A stretch of 64,000 bases of DNA from Streptomyces tauricus (GCF_014650955.1 NZ_BMVY01000002.1:186001-250000), one strand, 5' to 3'. Positions 41,925 to 52,275 are shown, numbered from the stretch's first letter. Program-made: numbers and translations. Notes: a model not told the origin generated them from the letters alone.

Positions 41925-41943
41925 GCGCAGTTCCCCGCGCCCC
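41925..41943. repeat. Exact copy of the GCGCAGTTCCCCGCGCCCC repeat
   Basis: Same 19-mer as at 30106-30124 and 30175-30193. It lies between the pckG terminator and the stop codon of the copper-radical oxidase gene. Confidence 0.75.
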
Positions 41944-41950
41944 CAAAAGA

Positions 41951-44407
41951 TCAGGGCTTGGCGTCTCCCTTTCCGCAGGCCGTGCCGTCCCCGTTGCGGT
42001 CGAGGCGCAGGGGGTCGTCCCTGCCGTTGATCCGCAGAGGGCCGTAGTCGTTCGACTTCAGCCATGTGCAGCGGGACGCCGTCGTGTTCTTCACCTTGTC
42101 CGGGAAGACCGTCGGGACGCAGACGTTCGCGGTGCCGTAGTGGCGGTCGCAGCCCGCGACGGTCGGGCTGACCTTCGCCGAGGTCCGCTTCTTGCCGGGC
42201 GCGGCCACCTTCCCTTCGAGGGAGTCCGCGAAGGAGTGGACGTGGCCCGAGGCGGCCTCCCCGGAGGCGGCGGCCAGCGCGGTCGGGCCCTGGAGGTGCA
42301 CCCACTTCGCCACCGACGGCACCCCGTTCGCGTCGACCGCGAAGAGCATGTACCAGCCGGGCGGCGCGAGGTTCGGGTTGCTCGTCACGTTCAGGTCGAC
42401 GTTGTTTCCGTCGACGGAGAGCGGCAGGTCCACGAAGCGCTGGTTCGGGTCGGAGGAGTGGGTCACCGCGGCCGGGCGGATCAGTTCGGCCCGGGCGATG
42501 GGCCGGTCGACCGTGATGCGTTGCGTGTCGCCGTACGTCCACTCGTTGTCGATGAGTGAAGTGATCGCCGGGCGCGGGCCCTTGAGCAGGTACGGCGGGG
42601 TGTAGACCGACACGTTGTGGTTCCAGGTGCCGTTGCCGGGGTTGTCGCCGGTGGCCATCACCCGGCCGTCGGGCAGCAGGAACGCGGACGAGTGATAGCC
42701 ACGCGCCTGCGGGTCGGCGGCCACCGGGTCGAAGGTGTTCGTCGCCGGGTCGTAGAGCGACGACTCGTACACCGGGTTCGCGCGGTTGTGCAGGGCGCCG
42801 CCGGTCTCCAGGACCTTCCCGTCGGGCAGCAGCACGGCGGAGACGTACATCTTGCCCTGGGCGCCGGTCTGCGGGATCTTGCCGTTGCCGAGGTCGACGG
42901 TGCCCTGCGGGAGCGGCGGCCCGGCCACGTACGCCGGGTCGGCCGCCTTGAGGTCGATGACGTCGGTCAGCCGGTTCGCGTCGGGGTTCGAGTCGATGTT
43001 GCCGCCGCCGATGGTGAGGACCTTCTGGTCCTGGGCCGGGGGCAGCAGCACGCTGGCCGACTGGTCGCGTTCGTCCTTGCGCTGCAGGCCGGGGACCTGG
43101 GTGGTGGTGTTGGCGTCGTAGTCGTAGATCGCCGAGCCCGTGCCGGGGATGTTGTTGCCGAAGGTGTGGCTGCCCGTGTAGAAGAGGCGGCCGTCCTGCA
43201 TCAGGACCATGGTCGGGTACAGGCCCCAGTACGACCAGGTCTGGTTGACCTGCCACAGCGGCAGCCACTTGTTCTCGGCGTCCGACCAGCGCTCGGCCGT
43301 CACGGAACCGGTCGAGTCCTCCTTCAGCCCGCCGAAGGAGATCACGTCACCGTTGCCGAGGATCGTCGCCGACGGGTACCAGTGCCCGTCGTTCATGTCA
43401 TTCGTCTTGCTGTACGTCTCGGTGACCGGGTCGAACGTGTACGAGTCCTTGTAGCCCTGGTAGCCGACCGTGCCGTCGGCGGACGGGTAGCCCTTGTTGC
43501 CGCTCATGATCAGGACGCGGCCGTCGTCGAGCTGCACATGGCCCGCGCAGAACATGTCCTTGGGCGTGGGGATCTGCTTGTACGTGCCGGTCACCGGGTT
43601 GTAGACCGCGCTGGTGAACGTGCCCGCCTCGAACATCTCCTCGCTGTTGCCCGAACCGGCGATCAGCAGCACCTTGCCGTTGTGGAGGACGACGGAGTGC
43701 ATGGAGCGGACCGGGTTCCGCGTGGGCAGCACGTCCCAGCGGCCGTCGGCGCACTGCTCGGCCGTGCCGGTGCACACCGGGTCGGGTACCGGGTCGGCGA
43801 CCTGGTCCATCGTGTAGTCGTCGGTGGTCGCGGAGCCGGTGCCGTAGACGGAGACACCCCAGCTGATGCGGTCGGTGCCCGCGGGGACCTCGGGGGTACG
43901 GACCGTCGCCTCGGACCAGTTCGCGCTGATCGGCAGGGTCTTGAGGTCGGTCCAGTACTGCCAGCCGGCGGTCGTGTCGTGCCGGAAGAGCGTGAGGGAG
44001 GTGTCCGGGGTCGTCGACTTGTACCAGAGCCCTAGGTCGTACTGCTTGCCGGCGCTCACGACCGGCGCGCACTCGGCGGACTCGGTGATCAGCGCCTTGC
44101 GGTCGCCCTCGGTACGCCGGGTCAGCTCGACCTTCATCGCCTTGGAACCGGTGTGTGCGCCGCCGACGGTGGAGAAGGTGAAGTCGTTGTCGCCCCAGCC
44201 GGACTTCTCCCAGCAGTACGGCATACCGTCGCCGCCCGTGCCCGCGGTCTCGAAGCCGGGGTTCTTCACGAGGTTGGCGGCGGAGGCGGACTGAGGCACG
44301 GAGAGGAGCAGCCCCGAGGTGAGGGCGCCCACGGCGAGCAGGGTGGTGGTACGGCGTCGGGGGCGGGCGGGGCGTCGTCGAGGTGTCGGACCGGGTCTGC
44401 GGAACAT
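41951..44407 (-). CDS. Secreted galactose-oxidase-like copper-radical oxidase with CBM and excalibur-like tail
   Basis: 818 aa from ATG 44407 (GAGGAG upstream; overlaps the preceding gene as ATGA). A signal peptide (TTTLLAVGALTSGLLLSVP) leads to a carbohydrate-binding module (about residues 45-180), a kelch-type propeller and a DUF1929 domain. The radical site is intact: C287 (MFCAGHVQ), Y344 (GHWYPSATI) for the Cys-Tyr cofactor, and ligands Y571/H572 (RGYHSSAF) and H650 (VTHSSDPNQ). The tail has an excalibur-like motif (LDRNGDGTACG). It should oxidise primary alcohols or aldehydes of a surface glycan. Confidence 0.9.
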   Translation of the reverse strand: MFRRPGPTPRRRPARPRRRTTTLLAVGALTSGLLLSVPQSASAANLVKNPGFETAGTGGDGMPYCWEKSGWGDNDFTFSTVGGAHTGSKAMKVELTRRTEGDRKALITESAECAPVVSAGKQYDLGLWYKSTTPDTSLTLFRHDTTAGWQYWTDLKTLPISANWSEATVRTPEVPAGTDRISWGVSVYGTGSATTDDYTMDQVADPVPDPVCTGTAEQCADGRWDVLPTRNPVRSMHSVVLHNGKVLLIAGSGNSEEMFEAGTFTSAVYNPVTGTYKQIPTPKDMFCAGHVQLDDGRVLIMSGNKGYPSADGTVGYQGYKDSYTFDPVTETYSKTNDMNDGHWYPSATILGNGDVISFGGLKEDSTGSVTAERWSDAENKWLPLWQVNQTWSYWGLYPTMVLMQDGRLFYTGSHTFGNNIPGTGSAIYDYDANTTTQVPGLQRKDERDQSASVLLPPAQDQKVLTIGGGNIDSNPDANRLTDVIDLKAADPAYVAGPPLPQGTVDLGNGKIPQTGAQGKMYVSAVLLPDGKVLETGGALHNRANPVYESSLYDPATNTFDPVAADPQARGYHSSAFLLPDGRVMATGDNPGNGTWNHNVSVYTPPYLLKGPRPAITSLIDNEWTYGDTQRITVDRPIARAELIRPAAVTHSSDPNQRFVDLPLSVDGNNVDLNVTSNPNLAPPGWYMLFAVDANGVPSVAKWVHLQGPTALAAASGEAASGHVHSFADSLEGKVAAPGKKRTSAKVSPTVAGCDRHYGTANVCVPTVFPDKVKNTTASRCTWLKSNDYGPLRINGRDDPLRLDRNGDGTACGKGDAKP

Positions 44408-45642
44408 CAGCTGGATCTCCTCGCTGTGCGGCTCCTTGCACGGCGGCCCTGACCGGTCGCCGCTCCTCCTCCTGTGCGTCCTCCCTTGCGTGGCAGATAG
44501 ACCAGCGCCTCCGTCCCCGCGAACCGCAGGACGAAGGTGGTCACCAGGGCGAGTGCCGTGGCGGTGAGCGCGCTCATGCCGAACCGGCCCACGAGCAGCG
44601 CGATCAGCGGGATGCGCAGCACCAGGTCGGCGTTGGCGAGCAGCGCGAACCGGCCCGCCCTGTCCCACCAGTGCCGGTGCTGCCGTCGGTCCCGGAAGCA
44701 CAGGTGCTCGATGAGCAGGAAGTTCCAGGCGACCCCGAACTGGTTGGCGACGATCTCGGCGGGCAGGTAGTGCATCCCTGCCGCCGTCAGGGCCCACAGG
44801 CCGAAGAGGTTCGGCAGGAAGCCGGTCGCGCCGATCAGCCCGAAGACCACCATCCGGGCCACCGGCGAGGCCGTGCGCAGTCCGGCGAGGTGCCGCAGGA
44901 ACCGGAAGCCCTCCTGCGCGCTCGACTTGGACTCCCCCGCGAACCGCTCCTGGAAGACGAACGGCACCTCGGTGACCTGCCGGGGCCGGGCCCGTACGGC
45001 CATTTCGAGCAGGATCTTGTAGCCGAGGGGCTTCAGGACGTCCGCGGTGACCGCGCTGCGGCGGATCGCGAAGAAGCCGCTCATCGGGTCGCTGATACCG
45101 CGCAGCCGGTGCGGGAACAGCGTCTTCGTCAGCCAGGTGGCCGCGCGCGAGACGGCGACACGGTAGCCGCCCGCGAGTCCCTCGCGGCTGCCGCCCTTGA
45201 TGTAGCGGGAGGCGACGACGAGCCCGGCGGGAGCGCGTTCGCCCGCGGCCACCAACTCCGGGACCAGGGCGGGCGGATGTTGCAGGTCGCCGTCCATGAC
45301 GACGATCCAGTCGGACGTCGCCGCCCGGATGCCCTCGACGACGGCCCCGCCGAGCCCGCCGACGGGTGCCTCGCGGTGCAGCACGGTCACCGGGTACGGG
45401 CAGCCGCGGGCCGCGTCGCGGATCACCTCGGGGGTGTCGTCCGTGGAGTCGTCCACGAACACCACCTCGCAGGGCAGCCGCGCGGGCACCGACGCGGTGA
45501 TCTGCCGCAGCAACTCGCGGATGTTCGCGGACTCGTTGAAGGTCGGCACGACGATGGTGACCGCGCCCGGCTCGGGAAGCGGCGAGGCCCCGCGCAGGGC
45601 CGGGTCGCTCAACTCCCCCGGGACTGTGGACTCGTACGTCAT
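44407..45642 (-). CDS. GT2 glycosyltransferase (dolichol-phosphate-mannose-synthase-like) fused to GtrA domain
   Basis: 411 aa from ATG 45642. The GT2 domain (residues about 25-245) has TIVVPTFNESANI, EVVFVDDSTDDTPEV, IVVMDGDLQHPP (DxD) and SDPMSGFFAIRRS. After it, GtrA-type helices (MVVFGLIGATGFLPNLFGL, NQFGVAWNFLLIEHLCF) embed the protein in the membrane. It probably loads a sugar onto polyprenyl phosphate and flips or presents it. It is coupled by ATGA overlaps to the oxidase downstream and the transferase upstream. Confidence 0.9.
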   Translation of the reverse strand: MTYESTVPGELSDPALRGASPLPEPGAVTIVVPTFNESANIRELLRQITASVPARLPCEVVFVDDSTDDTPEVIRDAARGCPYPVTVLHREAPVGGLGGAVVEGIRAATSDWIVVMDGDLQHPPALVPELVAAGERAPAGLVVASRYIKGGSREGLAGGYRVAVSRAATWLTKTLFPHRLRGISDPMSGFFAIRRSAVTADVLKPLGYKILLEMAVRARPRQVTEVPFVFQERFAGESKSSAQEGFRFLRHLAGLRTASPVARMVVFGLIGATGFLPNLFGLWALTAAGMHYLPAEIVANQFGVAWNFLLIEHLCFRDRRQHRHWWDRAGRFALLANADLVLRIPLIALLVGRFGMSALTATALALVTTFVLRFAGTEALVYLPRKGGRTGGGAATGQGRRARSRTARRSS

Positions 45643-47354
45643 CGGTCGCCGCCTTCCGTGGCCGTCGCGCCCTTGGTGCTCGCGCTGGTGGCGGTGCTCG
45701 CCCTGCTGGCCCCGCTCTCCGTGCCGCCGCCCTCGATCCGGCGGATCTCGATGCGGTCCGGGCCCTCGCCGAAGGTGGCGACCGGGGTCGAGTGCTTCAT
45801 CGCCTGTTTGACGTTGGGCAGGTCGACGGCGTCGCGGCGCACGGTCGGGGAGGCGACGACGTAGTCGAGGTCGCGCCAGCCGCGCGGCATCGTCTTCGTC
45901 ACCGCGGGGTCGAGGTCGGCCTTGTAGAACCAGATGACGCCGAGGCCGGGCCGGTAGCCGGCGTGCACCAGGTCGAGCCAGAGGGCGTCGTCGACCAGGA
46001 CCCGGGTGTCCTCGGGGTGCTCGACCTCGGTCGCCAGCCACCGGGACGCGGCCCGGTAGGGGGCGTTGGCGTCGGTGGTGACGGCGGTGCGGGCTCCGTC
46101 GTACCAGCGCGGGACGACGTACACGGCCGAGACGGCGACGAGCAGCGCCGCGACGGCGTACCGGCCGCGGGTGACGTACGTGCTCTCGTCGGCGGTACGC
46201 CGTCTGCGCAGCACCCCGTGCGCGACGCTCGCCGTGCCTCCGGCGAGGACCAGCGCGAGGAACGGCAGGGCCTGGATGACGTACATCGCGGGCAGGTAGC
46301 CGTTCGGGCGCAGGGCGACCAGGGCGAGGACGGCGACGGTCAGGGCGGGGCCCGCGAGTGCCCGCGCGGTGACCGACCAGCGCCAGGTGACCAGGAGCAG
46401 CAGCGCTCCGGCCAGGCCGCCCAGCGGCAGGATGCGGTCGTAGTAGAGCCAGGACCGCAGGACCCCGTACGAGCCGGAGCCCTCGTCGAGGATGAAGCCC
46501 GAACCGGGCCTGGTCAGCTGGTATTCGAGGCCGTCCCACAGCGAGACGTGTCCGGCGCCGGGGAACAGTTCGCCCTTGAGGAGGGCGAAGAGCGGGTAGG
46601 ACATGCCGACCAGGACGCAGGCCGTGACGGCCCCGGTGATGGCGAACTTGCGGGTGTCCCGGTGGCTGTGGCGCCACATCGTGATGAGCACGGCGGGCAG
46701 GACGAAGATCATCGTTTCTTTGGTGAGGACCGCGGCCGCCGCGGCGAGTCCCGCCCCGAAGTGGTGCCAGAGATGGCGGCTCGGGGAGGCGGCGAGGCAG
46801 AACGCGAGCAGCGTCCACATCACCGCGATGTTGTCGAGGAAGATCTCACGCTGGAGGACGACCGACAGCGGCGAGAGCCCGAAGAGCAGCAGCGCTAGCG
46901 CGGCGGCCCAGCGCGGCAGGGACAGACGGCGGGCCAGTACGTAGACGAGGACCGCGCTCACCGCGCTGACCAGGAGCATCACGATCCGCATCGAGCCGAC
47001 CGTCATCGACTCGGGGCTGATCAGGGACGGGATCCAGGTCAGTACGGCTATCTGTATCCAGCCGAGGGGCGGGTGGTCGTACCAGTACGTGTAGTGGGCG
47101 AGGCCGTCGCCCTGCTGGACCGACCAGGCCTGGGCGAGGTAGGTGCCCTCGTCGTCGCTGAGGGTCGGGTAGTCGGCGATGTTCCAGCCCTGCACGGTCA
47201 TGACGGCCGCGAGGAGTACGCCGCACAGGATCAGGTCGGCCTTCGGCGTACGGAGCCGGGACGGTGCCGTTCGAGGGGTCGAACCGGTTTCGGGGACAGG
47301 AGTGCGCTGCGCGGGGACCTTCGGAGTGGTCACCGCGGGGAGGGTGGAGGTCAC
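45639..47354 (-). CDS. ArnT/PMT-like polyprenyl-phosphate sugar glycosyltransferase
   Basis: 571 aa from GTG 47354 (overlapping the upstream stop as GTGA). A cytoplasmic N-terminus of about 40 residues precedes 11 or more helices. The first extracytoplasmic loop has YPTLSDDEGTYLAQAW with the acidic pair typical of PMT_2/GT83 proteins. They use lipid-linked sugars to modify glycans or proteins outside the membrane. The C-terminal tail is Ala/Thr/Ser-rich. The donor is likely supplied by the co-encoded GT2-GtrA protein. Confidence 0.88.
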   Translation of the reverse strand: MTSTLPAVTTPKVPAQRTPVPETGSTPRTAPSRLRTPKADLILCGVLLAAVMTVQGWNIADYPTLSDDEGTYLAQAWSVQQGDGLAHYTYWYDHPPLGWIQIAVLTWIPSLISPESMTVGSMRIVMLLVSAVSAVLVYVLARRLSLPRWAAALALLLFGLSPLSVVLQREIFLDNIAVMWTLLAFCLAASPSRHLWHHFGAGLAAAAAVLTKETMIFVLPAVLITMWRHSHRDTRKFAITGAVTACVLVGMSYPLFALLKGELFPGAGHVSLWDGLEYQLTRPGSGFILDEGSGSYGVLRSWLYYDRILPLGGLAGALLLLVTWRWSVTARALAGPALTVAVLALVALRPNGYLPAMYVIQALPFLALVLAGGTASVAHGVLRRRRTADESTYVTRGRYAVAALLVAVSAVYVVPRWYDGARTAVTTDANAPYRAASRWLATEVEHPEDTRVLVDDALWLDLVHAGYRPGLGVIWFYKADLDPAVTKTMPRGWRDLDYVVASPTVRRDAVDLPNVKQAMKHSTPVATFGEGPDRIEIRRIEGGGTESGASRASTATSASTKGATATEGGDR

Positions 47355-48727
47355 GCAGGGACGTCCTCTCGGGACCCGCGGGCCACGGCCGCGGCTTCGG
47401 TGGCGGCATCGGCGTCGGCGCCGGATGCGGTTGCGGTGGCGGTTGCGGGGTCGATGTCGGCGCCCTTGCCGAGGTCGTTGCCGAGGTCGTCGCCGGTGAG
47501 ATGCGCGCCGACGTGACTGGTCAGCTCCCAGTCGTTGCGGCCCCGCTGCTCGCGCCAGACGGCGCGGACGGCCGCTCCGGCTAGGAGCACCTGGTAGAAG
47601 GGGCCGCCCACGACGAGCTTGAGGTAGTGGACGAGGCGGACGCGGAGCCCGTACTGCTTGCCGAAGTCGTGCAGCCCGACCAGTTCGAAGACGAAGGTGA
47701 CGAACGCGGTGACGGCCGGCAGGAAGGTGATGAAGGCGATGCCGACGGGGACGTCCAGGAAGAGCGCGACGGCCACGTTGAGCGGGATGATCACGCCGGA
47801 GATCGCCTGGAGGTACGGCGTCATCAGGGTGTAGCGGGCGAGCAGCCGCTGGCCGAAGCCGGGCAGCTGCTTCCAGTCCTTCTTCCGGTAGACCTGGAGG
47901 AAGCCCTGGTTCCACCGGGTGCGCTGCTTGAGCAGCGACATCAGGCTGCCGGGCGTCTCCTCCTTGGTGACCATGTCGGAGTCGTACGCGACGACGACCT
48001 TCTTGCCGACGCTGGAGAGCCGTACGCCCAGGTCGCAGTCCTCGGCGAGGCAGTCGGGGTCCCAGCCGTCGGCCTCCCGCAGGACGTCCGTGCGGACGAA
48101 GACGGTGTTGCCGCCCAGCGGGATGAAACCTTTCTGCGCATGGAGGTGGAGCCGCGAGCGGAACCAGAAGAAGTACTCCAGGCAGTTGCGCAGGCTGTAC
48201 CAGCTGGAGTGGAAGTTGATGAGCTGCACGCCACCCTGCACGACGTCCGCGCCGGTGGTGCGGAACGCGTGGTCGACGTGTGCGAGCAGTTCGGGGTGGA
48301 CCTGGTCCTCGGCGTCGAAGACTCCGACGACATCGCCGCGGCAGTGCGGCAGCGCCGTGTTCATGGCCTTCGGCTTGTTCTTCTTCTCGTGCGTGTCGAC
48401 GACCACGCGGACGCGCGGGTCACGGGCCTCGGCGTGCCGGGCCACCGCGGTGGTGTCCGGGTCGTCGTGGCCGACGATCACGATGATCTCGAAGTCGGTG
48501 TGGCTGGATTCCAGCAGGCGCTGGATGGTGTGGTCGAGGACGGCCTGTTCGTGTCTCGCGGGCAGCAGCAGCGAGAAGGACACGTGCTCGCCCCCGTCCG
48601 GACTGCTGAACCGGGTGGAGGCGAGCACCTCGGGCGTGCGCCACGCGTGCATCTGCCACCACAGGGTGAAAGCAGCCATCCAGAAAAGGGCGAGCGAAAC
48701 GACGGCGATGAAAACGGACGCCAGCAA
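47351..48727 (-). CDS. Cellulose-synthase-like GT2 membrane glycosyltransferase
   Basis: 458 aa from TTG 48727, chosen because GGGGGGA precedes it and it starts just before the first helix; longer starts at GTG 48775 and GTG 48886 remain possible. After helix LASVFIAVVSLALFWMAAF comes the GT2 catalytic domain with VGHDDPDT, GVFDAEDQVHPE (DxD), DCLAEDCDLGVRL and the processive-type QRTRWNQG motif, then further helices. It should polymerise or extend a polysaccharide. The C-terminus is acidic and Ala-rich. It is first in the four-gene operon ending with the oxidase. Confidence 0.85.
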   Translation of the reverse strand: MLASVFIAVVSLALFWMAAFTLWWQMHAWRTPEVLASTRFSSPDGGEHVSFSLLLPARHEQAVLDHTIQRLLESSHTDFEIIVIVGHDDPDTTAVARHAEARDPRVRVVVDTHEKKNKPKAMNTALPHCRGDVVGVFDAEDQVHPELLAHVDHAFRTTGADVVQGGVQLINFHSSWYSLRNCLEYFFWFRSRLHLHAQKGFIPLGGNTVFVRTDVLREADGWDPDCLAEDCDLGVRLSSVGKKVVVAYDSDMVTKEETPGSLMSLLKQRTRWNQGFLQVYRKKDWKQLPGFGQRLLARYTLMTPYLQAISGVIIPLNVAVALFLDVPVGIAFITFLPAVTAFVTFVFELVGLHDFGKQYGLRVRLVHYLKLVVGGPFYQVLLAGAAVRAVWREQRGRNDWELTSHVGAHLTGDDLGNDLGKGADIDPATATATASGADADAATEAAAVARGSREDVPA

Positions 48728-48927
48728 AAGATCCCCCCAGGATCCCCAGAACCCCCTGTCACGACAGCGAGTCACTCCTGTCGTGTCCGGGACAGAGACT
48801 ATGGGGATTCTGTGAAGTCCAGGAGGTGTTCTGATAAATAGCGTGTTTCGGAATGCTCGGTCGACTACTGGGACGTATCCGAACACCTGCGCACATCAAG
48901 CCTCGGCGTGCCGGGTGTTTCCCCTGC

Positions 48928-50958
48928 TCAGCGCCCCAGTGCCGCCCGGAGGCGGTCGACGTCGGTCGTCGGGGCGTCACAGGTGAAGTTACGGCAGACA
49001 TACGCCGTCGGTTCATTGTCGACAAGAGATCGATGTGCGAGCAGAGGGAGTTCGTCACTGTCCGCAGTGCCCACGGCGACGACCGCGCCGGGTGCGGTGG
49101 CGAGCAGGGCGGCGCGGTGGAGTTCCCTGGTGGCCGGATTGTCACCCGGTCCGACGACGGCGACCTCGCGCGGCCCGTCCAACTGGGCCTCGGCGGTGGC
49201 CAGTCCCCAGCCGATGAACCGCGGGGCGCGCGGCCCGAGCGCCTTGACCACGCCCAACGCCCGCTCGGCGGCGGTCCGGTGGGGCTCCGAACCGGTCTGG
49301 GCCGCGTAGCTCAGCAGGGCTCCGGCCGCCGCGCTCCAGCCGGAGGGTGTGGCGTTGTCGGTCGGGTCCTGCGGGCGCCGGATGAGCTTCTCGGCGTCGG
49401 CCGCCGTGTCGTACAGGGCCCCCGACTCCTCGTCGGTGAACTGCACGAGGACGTGGTCGAGCAGGAAGCCGGCGAATTCCAGCCAGACGCCCTCGCCGGT
49501 GACCGAGGCCAGCGCGAGGAAGCCCTCCGCGACGTCCGCGTAGTCCTCCAGCACACCCGCGTGCGCGCCGACCCGGCCGTCCTTGCTGGTACGGGCGAGC
49601 CGAGCGTGCTCGTCCAGATGAAGCCGTACGAGGAGGTCGGCCGCCGCGAGTGCCGCGTCGACGAGGTCGGGCCGGTCGAAGTACGCGCCGGTCTCGGCGA
49701 GCGCGGCGATCGCGAGCCCGTTCCAGGCGGCGACGACCTTGTCGTCGCGGCCGGGGGCGGGACGGTTGTCGCGCGCCTCCTTCAGCCGGGCCCTGACGGA
49801 CTCGACCCGCTCGGCGTCGAACACGCCCTCGTTCTGCGGCAGTTGCAGCACGGAAGCGCCTTCCTCGAAGGTGCCCTCCGCCGTCACGCCGAAGTGGTCG
49901 GCGGCGAGTTGGGCGTCCTCGTCGCCCAGCACCTCACGCAGTTGCTGCGGCGTCCACGCGTAGTACGCGCCCTCGACGTGCTTGCCCGTGCCGTCGTCGC
50001 TGTCGGCGTCCAGCGCCGAGGCGAACCCGCCCTCGTTCGTGCGCAGTTCGCGGACCATGAAGTCGGCGGTCTCCAGGGCGACCCGGCGGGCGAGGTCCGA
50101 GCCGGTGGTCCGCCACAGGTGCGCGTACACACGGCACAGCAGCGCGTTGTCGTACAGCATCTTCTCGAAGTGGGGCACGACCCACTCGCGGTCGACGGAG
50201 TACCGGGCGAAGCCGCCGCCGAGCTGGTCGTAGATACCGCCGCGGGCCATGTGCTCGCAGGTGTCGGCGGCCATCTGGAGCGCGCCCTCGGACCCGGTGC
50301 GGGCGTGGTGGCGCAGCAGGAACTCGACGGCCATGGACGGCGGGAACTTGGGCGCGCCGCCGAAGCCTCCGTGGGTGGCGTCGTAGTCGCGGGTGAGGCC
50401 GAGCAGCGCCTGCGCGAGTTCGCCCTCGCCGGGCACCTGCGCGTCGCCGAAGCCGATCTCGCGGCCGGAGAGGTCGCGCACGATCTTCTGCGCGACCTCG
50501 TCGACCTCGTCCCGCCGGTCGGTCCACGCGCTGCTGACGCCTTCGAGGACCTGCCGGAACGAGGGGCTGCCGTGCCGGGGCTCGGGCGGGAAGTACGTAC
50601 CGAAGTAGAACGGCTCGGCGTCGGGCGTCAGGAAGACGGTCATGGGCCAGCCGCCCTGCCCGGTCGCCGCCTGCACGGCCTCCATGTACACGGCGTCGAC
50701 GTCGGGCCGCTCCTCCCGGTCGACCTTGACGTTCACGAAGTGCGTGTTCATGTAGGCGGCGACCGCTTCGTCCTCGAAGCTTTCCCGAGACAGGACATGG
50801 CACCAATGGCAGCTCGAATAGCCCACGCTCAGGTGTACGGGTAGATTTCGCTGCCGTGCCTCTGCGAGGGCCCCTTCCGACCAGGGCCACCAGTCGACGG
50901 GGTTGTCGGCGTGCTGCAAGAGGTAGGGGGACGTCTCGTGGGCCAGTCGATTCGGCAT
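48928..50958 (-). CDS. DUF255 thioredoxin-fold protein (YyaL/SSP411 family)
   Basis: 676 aa, a normal length for this family. The N-terminal thioredoxin-like domain has [20 protein letters not shown] and [17 protein letters not shown] with the C-x-x-C pair. The remainder is an alpha/alpha-barrel like N-acylglucosamine 2-epimerases ([40 protein letters not shown]). The biochemical role is not established. It is a single gene, flanked by the glycan operon and by a recombinase pseudogene. Confidence 0.9.
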   Translation of the reverse strand: MPNRLAHETSPYLLQHADNPVDWWPWSEGALAEARQRNLPVHLSVGYSSCHWCHVLSRESFEDEAVAAYMNTHFVNVKVDREERPDVDAVYMEAVQAATGQGGWPMTVFLTPDAEPFYFGTYFPPEPRHGSPSFRQVLEGVSSAWTDRRDEVDEVAQKIVRDLSGREIGFGDAQVPGEGELAQALLGLTRDYDATHGGFGGAPKFPPSMAVEFLLRHHARTGSEGALQMAADTCEHMARGGIYDQLGGGFARYSVDREWVVPHFEKMLYDNALLCRVYAHLWRTTGSDLARRVALETADFMVRELRTNEGGFASALDADSDDGTGKHVEGAYYAWTPQQLREVLGDEDAQLAADHFGVTAEGTFEEGASVLQLPQNEGVFDAERVESVRARLKEARDNRPAPGRDDKVVAAWNGLAIAALAETGAYFDRPDLVDAALAAADLLVRLHLDEHARLARTSKDGRVGAHAGVLEDYADVAEGFLALASVTGEGVWLEFAGFLLDHVLVQFTDEESGALYDTAADAEKLIRRPQDPTDNATPSGWSAAAGALLSYAAQTGSEPHRTAAERALGVVKALGPRAPRFIGWGLATAEAQLDGPREVAVVGPGDNPATRELHRAALLATAPGAVVAVGTADSDELPLLAHRSLVDNEPTAYVCRNFTCDAPTTDVDRLRAALGR

Positions 50959-51007
50959 GTAGCCATCCTGCCTGAGAGGTCCGCCGGACTGGGGGACGGA
51001 GTGGCTG

Positions 51008-52275
51008 TCAACGCCACACGGGCTCCACCCGCGAATAGTCCCAGGTGTGGTTCCCCTTCATGCCTGGCCGGACGACGCACCGCGTGATGACGGACGCGAT
51101 GATCTTTCGCCTCTCATCGAGTGGCAACTCACCGGCACGCCAGCGCTGGTGCACGTTCTCCGATGGCCGCGCCTGCCCCGCAGCTTCGGAGAACACGAGC
51201 CTCTCGAGCACGTCGTCGGCCAACGGCCCGCTGATGCTGCACCGCCCGCAGTCACGGCAGGCATAGGTGTAGGGGCTCTTCCTGCTTTTTGCCTTCTGGC
51301 CGCACAACGGGCCGTGGCACACCGTGCCATCGTGGCGTTTGGCTCCGCACCGAAGGATGCCACCGGCAAGGTAGCGGGGAGCGGCTCTCTTCCCTTGGAG
51401 CCTCGGTGCCCCACTGCCTCTGTGCATATACAGGCTGCCTGCGGAAAACGTAGAACACACCGCCTGCCACCGGTCCGGCGTGACGATGGGTTCCCACTGA
51501 CCGAGCACCGGCTTCCCTGTCTCCGGAACCAGCAGCAGTTCCCCCCTGTTGGCTCGGTAACCGCAGACCCTCGGCGCCGTCATGATCTGCGTGACTGTCG
51601 CAGCGTTCCGGTCACACCGAGGTCGCGCCATTCGTGTGCGATGGCACGGACGGCTTTCCCGCCCACCCGGTCACCGACGGCCTTCTCGATCAGTGTCGCC
51701 TCAACGGGATGCACGGTGATCCGGTCCTCCTGCCACCCGAACGGCCGCGGCCCGCTGTGCGGCACACCTTCCACAGCACGAGCCCAGTGCCAGTCCGACA
51801 GGCGTCGGCTCCTGACCCGCGTTTCCGCGACCGCCGCGTCCAGTGATCGCACCGCCTCCAGTAATCCCTCCTGCGAGTACGGATCTCGGACACCCCGCGG
51901 GTCGACGTAGATCTGCCCCGGCCGACTGGTCAACGCGGTGAAGAAGCGGGCGAGGTCCTCCGCGCGGCGGTACAACCGGTCGTCGGCGACACAGACGACC
52001 CCTGCGATCCGCTGTCCGTCATCCGTGCACCCGCGTGCGAGGTCCGCGAGCAGGCGGTCGAATTCAGGTCTTGCCGTTCCCGCCTTCGACGCGCTACGGC
52101 CGTTGTCGCCGTACACGGCAACCACCGCGCAGCCGTTCTCATGCGCAACCCGTTCATTGATCCGCAACTGGTAGCGCACACCGTGGCCATCACGCTGCCG
52201 AAAGTCCTCCGACGTACGTGCGTAGGACGCAACCGGGATCAATCCGGTCGGCTCATCCACCTCAAGGTTGCTCAC
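51008..52275 (-). pseudogene. Frameshifted serine recombinase (site-specific integrase/resolvase type)
   Basis: The N-terminal part reads from GTG 52275 (GGAGG upstream) with YARTSEDFRQRDGHGVRYQL (nucleophile Ser in the Y-x-R-x-S motif), VVAVYGDNGRSASKAG and the recombinase domain to WRDLGVTGT. The frame then ends at 51580. The next frame resumes with TVTQIMTAPRVCGYRANRGE and a zinc-ribbon segment (RCGAKRHDGTVCHGPLC, CRDCGRCSISG). A frameshift around 51590-51612 therefore separates the halves, and the whole is about 420 codons. The base composition is visibly less GC-rich than the flanks, in keeping with transfer. Confidence 0.85.

Noticed and set aside
40113..43268. A 1051-codon open frame antisense to pckG and the neighbouring oxidase
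   Set aside because: It lies opposite two well-supported genes and its residues are only the reflection of their codon bias; no family motif is seen.
48728..48886. Longer N-terminus for the cellulose-synthase-like GT2
   Set aside because: GTG 48886 and GTG 48775 lack clear ribosome sites, while TTG 48727 has one and begins at the first helix. Protein data could reverse this.
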